DNA from: Panagrolaimus kolymaensis | Lineage: Eukaryota > Nematoda > Chromadorea > Rhabditida > Panagrolaimidae | NCBI GenBank assembly: GCA_028622995.1 | Contig: JAJQJQ010000041.1 | Location: 1,860,001-1,924,000, forward strand | Length of the DNA: 64,000 bases | Direction: 5' to 3' | In this document: piece by piece, positions 57,408 to 64,000 of the stretch | Layout: every line of letters starts with the position of its first letter | Numbering within the stretch: the stretch's first letter is position 1 | Notes under the pieces: model-generated | Told to the model about the DNA's origin: nothing | Database searches by the model: none | Seen by the model: only the letters and a program-made list of their open reading frames with translations | Made by a program: the position numbers and the translations under genes

Positions 57408-58423
57408 TTACAAAGTACGAATAATATCTAGAGTTATTTCAACACCAAGAAAACATGCAGCATTGGCAGGAAAGGCTCGTAACATAACAGGCGCGAAACC
57501 ACGGTAAAATCCAGTTGGTCCTTCATGATGTAATATTTCTTTGATGACGCTTCGAATTCCATTAGGATATTTGCTTTTAGGTAAAGTTTGAAGACGAGAT
57601 TTTATAACATCTGCAGGAATACAAATAGACCATTTTGTCATACCAGCAAATCCACCAGCAGCTAAAGATGCAAATGGAGATAAAGATGGTGAATCATCGT
57701 TCTTTGTTTTAGCAAATCGTTGTTTTAAATATTCATAAACCGAAAGATAAATACCACATGATGGAACATCTAAAAAATAAACATTATGTGAATCATTGTT
57801 CCAAAATATGCTTACCTCTCATCCAAGTTGCACTTAATCCACGATAAATATTTCGAATTCCACCATCTTTATAAAGTTTTTTCAAAGCATCCAAAGGACC
57901 AGAATATTTTTTCATCGTTATTGTATTTCCTCCATTTATTGATTGAACTTGTAAAATGCATTTAATTCGTTCTGAAGGAACAACCAAAATACTTGTAAAA
58001 ATTCCAGCAAATGATCCAGTTTTAAAAATTTGAATAAAAGTAAGTTTTTCATTTGGATGAGTTTGTTGAAGCCATCGTCCAATATAACATCCACCAAAGA
58101 ATACTGCATATAATGGAGTTACAGCTAACAAGGGAGTTATCATACCTTTGTATAAAGCCTAAAAAATAGGAAGGATGAATAAGTTAAAAAAAACAAATTA
58201 AGAAACTTACAAGGAATCCTTCATTTTTGATAGTCTTTTTCACGCAATCCAATGCTCCAATAAATATTTGTTCACTTGAGTTAATTGTTGGCGAAGTTGA
58301 TAATGAGTTTGGCATAGTTTGAAGTCGAACTTTTATTGTATCAAATGGATGCCCAGTTGCAACATTACATATTCCTCCAACTCCTCCAGCCACAACATGA
58401 TCAATAAAATTTATTTTTGACAT
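57408..58423 (-). CDS. dif-1: Mitochondrial carnitine/acylcarnitine carrier, unit B (intact)
   Basis: SLC25 carrier of the inner membrane exchanging acylcarnitine for carnitine for fatty acid oxidation. Three exons, about 300 residues, three carrier repeats. Signature motifs: HPFDTIKVRLQ, VPSERIKCILQ, IPADVIKSRLQ (Px[DE]xx[KR]) at repeats 1-3. YKGMITPLLAVTPLYAVFF and WLQQTHPNEKLTF match the SLC25A20/DIF-1 branch, as does RAFPANAACFLGVE at the end. The second-repeat V-P-x-E-R-I-K-C form is typical for carnitine carriers. The start is the ATG at 58423. Intact, in contrast to the unit A copy. Confidence 0.9.
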
Positions 58424-58744
58424 TTTTTCTTTCTTCGTTTTTGATCAATGCTGCTGAGATGTTTATTCATCAAGAAAGATTTTAAACAAAGGAAAGAAAA
58501 ATTAAAACTATAAAATGCTAATTTCCTTATTTCAGACTTTTTTTTCAAATAAAATGATTGAATGCTAAACTCAAAATCTGACAACATAGCATAAAATTGT
58601 ATAAGCCAATAAATGAGTTTGTACAAAACCCATAATTTTAATAAAGACTAATCGATTAGACGTTAAAATTGTTTTTGCAATTATTTATTTTTCTTATACA
58701 TTAATACATAAATAAACATAAAATTAATATTCGGCAAAACATGA

Positions 58745-61217
58745 TCATTTTACATTCTTCTTTCCTTTGTGTTGCTTCTTTTTGCTTTTCTTTCTTGAAC
58801 CACTTTGAGTTGGTTGAGATTTGACGATAATGATCTTCTTCTTGTTCTTCTTCATTGTTTTGCTTTCTTGAGTTACGTCTTCAGCTGGCTTTTTCTTTTG
58901 ATCGATGACCGTGGATTGATTGCTTGGTTGAGATTGATTAGAAGGCTGCTTTTCTCGAGACTTTGAATCGGTATCAAGACCATCAATGTTTGTGAAAGCT
59001 TCAGGATTCTTAAAATAAGCATTTTCGAGGATGTTGATTGGAAAAGCTTTAGATAATCTTTCACGAAGAGTATAGTCATGCTGGATAGTAGGAGCTTGAC
59101 GACTAAAAAAATAATAGTAAAAAATGGGTTAATTTATGAATGATTTACCGTATCCAAGTGCACGCTTTGCGACGATTGAAATCAGAAAATTGAGTCATCA
59201 ATGCAATGACCATGAGCAAAGGAAGAGAAAACTTGTGGATCATGCCCAATTCAGAAGTAATGTATTCAGAGTATTCAGCACCAAAAGCAAAGTAAACGAC
59301 GTATTCAGGAGTTGAACGAAGTTTGAGATATTCACGAGCTTTTTCTGTCATCTGTGTGATTCGCTTCTTGTCATCGAATTGAACACCATATCCAACAAGT
59401 TCCCTTTCAGCTTCAGCACTAAAAAATAAATGATAAAAGTTTTAAAAAGAGAATGTAAAAACTAACCTCATTCGATTCAATTCAGCAAACATTTCAGAGA
59501 TTGAGCAGAGAAAGATGTTGATTTCATTATCACGAACAGCTCTGCCTCTAACTTGAGCATAAGTCCTGAAAATAAAGATAATTAACTTTTAAAGGGACAT
59601 AGCTATTTCATGCCTTTTCAAAAATTTCGATACTGGGGCTGATAGGAACAGTTGGGGCGGCGCGTGTTTGAATTACCGTGTCACTTCTGTCTTACACGGT
59701 AATTCAAACACGCGCCTTACCAAGTGTAACTTGCAGTGCCCGCAAACGAAATTTCAAAAAAGGCATGAAATAGCTATGTCCCTTTAAATAAAGTGTTATA
59801 AAACTCACTTTCTCATTTGTCCAACTTCTTTAAACGACATTTTTTCGAGACAATCATGACGTGAAAGTGAATCAACATGAGATTCAACAAGAGCAATTTT
59901 GTTGACGTCCATTCGTTCAGAAACAGAATGAGTTCCAGATTTAAGAGACTTTGCTTTGTTATATTCTGATCGATATGCCATAGGATATGCAATATGAGCA
60001 TTTCTTGGAACTTTCTTCTTTGGAGCTTTAACGGCGACAGGAATCTTCTCAACAGATGGTTCAGGCTTTTGAGCGCTTGCTTGTTCTTCTTTTTTCTTTG
60101 GCTTTGAAGCAGCATCTTTAACTTGTACAACTTTCGAATCCACTGCCGGTGTTATAGGTTCTTCGTGTTCAACTTCATTGCCTTCAACTTCTGCTTTCTT
60201 TTGAATGTTCTTTATAGGCGATTCAGGCATTTCTATTACGACCTTTTTGTTTTCCATTGCAGCAGCTTTGTATTGACCTTCAGGCGGACCTTGCTTCTTT
60301 GACTTTCCTTTCATAACGAACCAGACACTAAAAAGCATGTTTTTATAACAGACAAAAATCATAAACAAACTTACGCGATCACACAAAGAATGATCAAGAT
60401 AATGAAAGAACCAACTCCGATGAGTATCCAACCATAAAGAGGAAATCCAGCTTCATCTGTTGATGTTGTAAATGATGTTAATGATGTTGATGATGGGTCA
60501 GTGGTTGTAGTTGAACCAGATGATGGTGGCTTGATCTTTGCATTTTTCTAAAAAGAGAAGCCATAAATTATCAAATGATTAAACAAAGACTTACCACTAT
60601 AAGAATACACGATGGTGAAGCACTTTTTACAAAAAGTTTTTTATCGTTGCCTTTAGCTGGTGTGCAACCAGGAGCTGACAGGGGACTTTGTTCTGTAGAG
60701 AATTTCATATCATATTGAATTGTAGCTTGACCACACCCTTGAGCATAAATCCTTGCTATTTGTGATTCCATAAACCATACATAATCAGCATTAGCTCCAG
60801 CAATAAATGAACATTGATTTGAACATTTTGTTATACCATTAGGGTGTTTAACACCATCAAAGCAAACACTAACTCTAAAAATGTTATAAAATATAAATCT
60901 TTGAAAATAAAAAGTAAAACTCACTCTCCATTACATCCAGGAGTACAAAATTCAAAAGTTAATTCTCCATCAAGAATAAGATCAATATCACCAATATCTG
61001 TTATAGCCACATCCTTACCATTTTGTGTTCCAATTGAAGGTGATGGTTGATCGTCAGAAGAAAGAAAATCAAGTTGACCATTCAAGTTTTCATTGGTTTT
61101 GAAAGATGAGAGAACGGTATCATTTGTAGCAAGAAGTCGATTCGGTTGAATAAAAGCCCATGAAGATGAAACAAGCAAGAGAAGAGTCACGACAACGCTG
61201 AAAGATGACGACGTCAT
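58745..61217 (-). CDS. Single-pass receptor-like protein, unit B
   Basis: Paralogue of 49169-51501. Signal peptide MTSSSFSVVVTLLLLVSSSW. The first ectodomain half is moderately conserved (DDQPSPSIGTQNG). The second half is strongly different (KCSNQCSFIAGANADYVWFM, ARIYAQGCGQATIQY, LSAPGCTPAKGNDKKLF). Stalk, membrane helix (LYGWILIGVGSFIILIILCV) and cytoplasmic region are almost unchanged. The intron that interrupts the ectodomain of unit A is absent. Intron at about 59574-59807 carries the TTAA MITE, so it is enlarged but still flanked by normal splice signals. Reading frame open; likely functional. Confidence 0.75.
59593..59783. mobile_element. 191-bp TTAA-flanked fold-back MITE in an intron
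   Basis: Ends AGGGACATAGCTATTTCATG inverted at the other side, with an inner pair GCGCGTGTTTGAATTACCGTGT and its complement. TTAA at 59589-59592 and 59784-59787. The matching intron in unit A (about 49996-50035) reads AACTTTTAAATAAAG without the element, proving the ends and the target duplication. Confidence 0.95.
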
Positions 61218-61613
61218 TGCAAAAGATCAAATTGCACGAATGATTACAAAAACGATGTCATGTTAGGCTTAAGTAGAAAAAAAGCGTTCTAAATATTAAA
61301 ACATTTTTATTTTTTTTAGGCAAATTTCTGATTCAAATTTTTTTTGCAATGTATGGTTCTTGCTTTGTAAAGGTTGCAATTTGGAGGGAAAATTAACAAT
61401 ATTCTTTCAAAGACAGAGGACAGATTTAAAAATGGGCAAACGTAAATCGCTAATTTGTTATTACACACTACATTCAGAGAGATTTTTGGAGGATAAAATT
61501 TGGATTATTTTTAGTGTATTTTTTTCCAATTAAACTATTTGTTTGTGACTATTCTTTCACTCATGGTTATTTTGTAGTTTGCGGGTGTATTTCAGTAAAA
61601 AGTTTATTAAAAA

Positions 61614-62143
61614 ATGAAAAACTTTTCATTAATTTTTATTATTTTTGCAATTTTTGTTTGGATCGAAGGTAAAAAAGTTTTAGCTTTTGCAAACTCTACT
61701 GTACCCTTTCTAGCTCTTGGTGGTATCACAAGTGGTGGATCTAGTGGATCTCGAACTTCGAGTTCTAGTTCTAATGGCTCACGAACTTCAAGTTCTGGTG
61801 GCGCTCGAAGTTCTAGTGGATTAGTATCAGTAAACTCTCTGGTATTGCTAACTCTGGAAGTAAATCAAGCCCTTTAAGTTCTGGATCAATGATAAATGGA
61901 AAAATATTAAAGAAGCCACTTGGAAGTAAAAGTAGCTCAAGTTCTGTTAAAACGGGTGTTGGTAGTATCGCAACTGGAAGAATAAGACCTGCTGGAGCAA
62001 TACATTCAAATACCCATGTTGGAGGTATTCGAAGTCATGGTAGCAGAAATAAAACAAGAACTTTTCCACGACAAAATGTAACTGCGAAAAAAAAATGTTT
62101 AAAACATTCCTGCATTTTGAAGTCAATTATTTTGTGTAACAAA
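61614..62143 (+). pseudogene. Gly/Ser-rich secreted protein, unit B, frameshifted
   Basis: Signal peptide MKNFSLIFIIFAIFVWIEG, short intron, then Ser/Gly-rich exon (GGITSGGSSGSRTSS). One base is missing relative to unit A near 61818 (GGATTAGTATCAG against GGAAGAAGTATCAG), shifting the frame to an early stop at about 61877. The original frame continues readable downstream (TGVGSIATGRIRPAGAIHS, FPRQNVTAKKK) to 62143. A truncated but secreted product is possible; equally, this may be a decaying copy. Confidence 0.7.
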
Positions 62144-62146
62144 TAA

Positions 62147-62808
62147 ATAAAAGTTTTTATTGTTTTTTGATTTTTTAATTTTGGAGACAATAATAAGTAT
62201 CTCATATTTTTTTCGATGATACAAACTATTCCGAAACCATGGGTTCAATTTTGCAAAAATATTATTTCATAGATCAGTCTTTGAAATTGTTTTTGCTGCT
62301 TTTTTTAAAAACATTTTTTGTCTCAAATTTTGTTATAATTTAAATTCTAAGAAACCAAAAGATTCTAGCATTTTGAAGTGATGTGTAGCATGAAAAAAAG
62401 AAGTGAAGCTTGAAACATTTTATTAAATCATTTTACAAGTAAAAAATTTTTTTAAAAATAAAAATGAACTGATAAAAAATTATTATGGAAGACTTTCATT
62501 TAAAATTTTAATAATAATAACTTCCATAAATTGAATTTGATTGACTTTGTTATTGGTGGTAATGAAAAGTGAATATTTAAGCAATAATAAATGAAGAGAT
62601 CGGCCAAATTAATGATTTAGCGAAGGGAGCAAAATATACAGATTTTGGAAAGGAAATTATGGATGAAAATGTGAGATGGACTTAACGACCATGACATTGA
62701 TGTGTAAGAAGATGGTTGTATACCATAGAAATATTGGGTCAACGGTTTCTATCTACCGAACATTGACATCATGCCGCCCATACCTAAAAAATTAGATTAT
62801 GTTTTTAT
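62147..62808. other. Gap between unit B and unit C, with a tiny exon relic
   Basis: AT-rich and unlike the cassette. On the minus strand at 62749-62783 a TTTTTTAG acceptor precedes GMGGMMSMFGR and a stop, possibly the last exon of a lost gene. Nothing else recognised. Confidence 0.35.
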
Positions 62809-62878
62809 TTGTTTAGTTGAACTTCGAAGTATTGGAGATATTGGTCATTGTCATCCAAATAAAATTACGTTTAAATAA
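62809..62878 (+). pseudogene. pgam-5: PGAM5-like last-exon fragment, unit C
   Basis: [19 protein letters not shown] and a stop at 62876-62878 match the ends of the unit A and B genes; everything 5' of it is missing. Marks the left breakpoint of unit C. Confidence 0.9.
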
Positions 62879-62951
62879 AAATTATGTGTGTATTTTGTTT
62901 CTTATTAAATAATAAATCTTTATTATTAACATTAAAAATGGTTTTTGGAAT

Positions 62952-63975
62952 TTACAAAGTACGAATAATATCTAAAGTTATTTCAACACCTAGAAAACAT
63001 GCAGCATTGGCAGGAAAGGCTCGTAACATAACAGGCGCGAAACCACGATAAAATCCAGTTGGTCCTTCATGATGTAATATTTCTTTGATGACACTTCGAA
63101 TTCCATTAGGATATTTGCTTTTAGGCGAAGTTTGAAGGCGTGATTTTATAACATCTGCAGGAATACAAATTGACCATTTTGTCATACCAGCAAATCCACC
63201 AGCAGCTAAAGATGCGAATGGAGATAAAGATGGTGAATCATCGTTCTTGGTTTTAGCAAATCGTTGTTTTAAATATTCATAGACCGAAAGATAAATACCA
63301 CATGATGGAACATCTAAAAAGTAATATAACTATTGCAAAGTCGATAATTACAAAAAATGATTACCTCTCATCCAAGTTGCACTTAATCCACGATAAATAT
63401 TTCGAATTCCACCATCTTTATAAAGTTTTTTCAAAGCATCCAAAAGACCAGAATATTTTTTCATCGTTGTTGTATTTCCTCCATTTATTGATTGAACTTG
63501 TAAAATGCATTTAATTCTTTCAGATGGTACAACCAAAATACTTGTAAAAATTCCAGCAAATGATCCAGTTTTAAAATTTTGAATAAAAGAAAGTTTTTCA
63601 TTTGGATGAGTTTGTTGAAGCCATCGTCCAATATAACATCCACCAAAGAATACTGCATATAATGGAGTTACAGCTAACAAAGGAGTTATCATACCTTTAT
63701 ATAAAGCCTAAAAAATATAGTGTGAAAATAGTTAGAAAAAAATAAATTAAAAAAACACTTACAAGGAATCCTTCATTTTTGATAGTCTTTTTCACACAAT
63801 CCAATGCTCCAATAAACATTTGTTCACTTGAGTTAATTGTTGGCGAAGTTGATAATGAGTTTGGCATAGTTTGAAGTCGAACTTTTATTGTATCAAATGG
63901 ATGCCCAGTTGCAACATTACATATTCCTCCAACTCCTCCAGCCACAACATGATCAATAAAATTTATTTTTGACAT
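62952..63975 (-). CDS. dif-1: Mitochondrial carnitine/acylcarnitine carrier, unit C (intact)
   Basis: Third copy. All three exons are present with the same signatures as unit B (HPFDTIKVRLQ, VPSERIKCILQ, IPADVIKSRLQ) and the ending FLGVEITLDIIRTL. Differences are few: IFTSILVVP is kept, NGGNTTTMKKYSGLLDALKK differs from unit B by Thr for Ile and Leu for Pro, and SEQMFIGAL has Met for Ile. Splice sites are normal and the frame is open. It is the second intact carrier in the window; the surrounding unit continues past the right edge. Confidence 0.9.
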
Positions 63976-64000
63976 TTTTTCTTTCTTCTTATTTGACCAA

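Larger units (their letters stand above)
40675..64000. repeat. Tandem duplication of a five-gene cassette (units A, B, partial C)
   Basis: Unit A about 40675-52514, unit B about 52757-62146, unit C from about 62809 to the window end. Gene order and orientation are identical in A and B: Cys-rich (minus), PGAM5-like (plus), carrier (minus), receptor-like (minus), Gly/Ser-rich (plus). C begins inside the last exon of the PGAM5-like gene and continues through a whole carrier gene. Coding and intergenic DNA are both closely similar, so duplication is at DNA level and fairly recent. Size differences between A and B are mostly explained by the insertions listed separately. Confidence 0.9.

Overview
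The window is eukaryotic and almost certainly from a nematode. It is strongly AT-rich with long A and T runs. Genes are broken by short introns (about 40-60 bp, GT start, TTTTAG or TTTCAG end). The recognisable proteins are a typical nematode set: unc-76/FEZ, dif-1-type carnitine carrier, tandem galectin, ShKT secreted protein, MRG-1-like chromatin factor, SPRTN/DVC-1 protease, CDC-25. A clade IV (tylenchine/panagrolaimid-like) worm is a guess from style, not proven.

Left part (1-13.5 kb), compact and gene-dense: PEX14 (minus, cut by the window edge), a BRCT-repeat TopBP1-like gene (plus), a coiled-coil gene and CDC25 (both minus, possibly co-transcribed), then a closely spaced plus-strand series of two small probable mitochondrial membrane proteins, a type II membrane protein with a TSP1-like stretch, SPRTN and a two-domain galectin. 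A 330-345 bp dispersed repeat lies on both sides of the BRCT gene.

Middle (13.5-32 kb): two MRG15-like genes in a 2.5 kb tandem duplication with decayed coding fragments around them, a small proline-rich gene with a TATA box and a duplicated 30-bp upstream element, a large G-domain protein with a zinc-binding insert, a Cys-rich/ShKT secreted protein, a small RGG-type protein, unc-76 with a 1.7 kb intron, and an elongator tRNA-Met.

32-40.7 kb is a gene-poor stretch holding repeats: a fold-back element built from 16-bp tandem units, a decayed tRNA-Met copy, a tRNA-like A/B-box element and a GC-rich hairpin.

40.7-64 kb is the most unusual part. A five-gene cassette of unrelated genes (Cys-rich secreted protein, PGAM5-like phosphatase, SLC25A20-like carrier, single-pass receptor-like protein, Gly/Ser-rich secreted protein) is present in two tandem copies (A, B), and a third partial copy (C) runs off the right edge. 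In each copy different genes are broken: PGAM5-A by a 3.46 kb CACTG-ended DNA transposon, PGAM5-B by a Helitron-like insertion, carrier-A by a deletion, Cys-rich-B by a stop and frameshifts, Gly/Ser-A by a TA-flanked MITE and Gly/Ser-B by a 1-nt deletion. Because the copies are so alike, each serves as the empty-site control for insertions in the other, so element ends and target-site duplications can be read directly.
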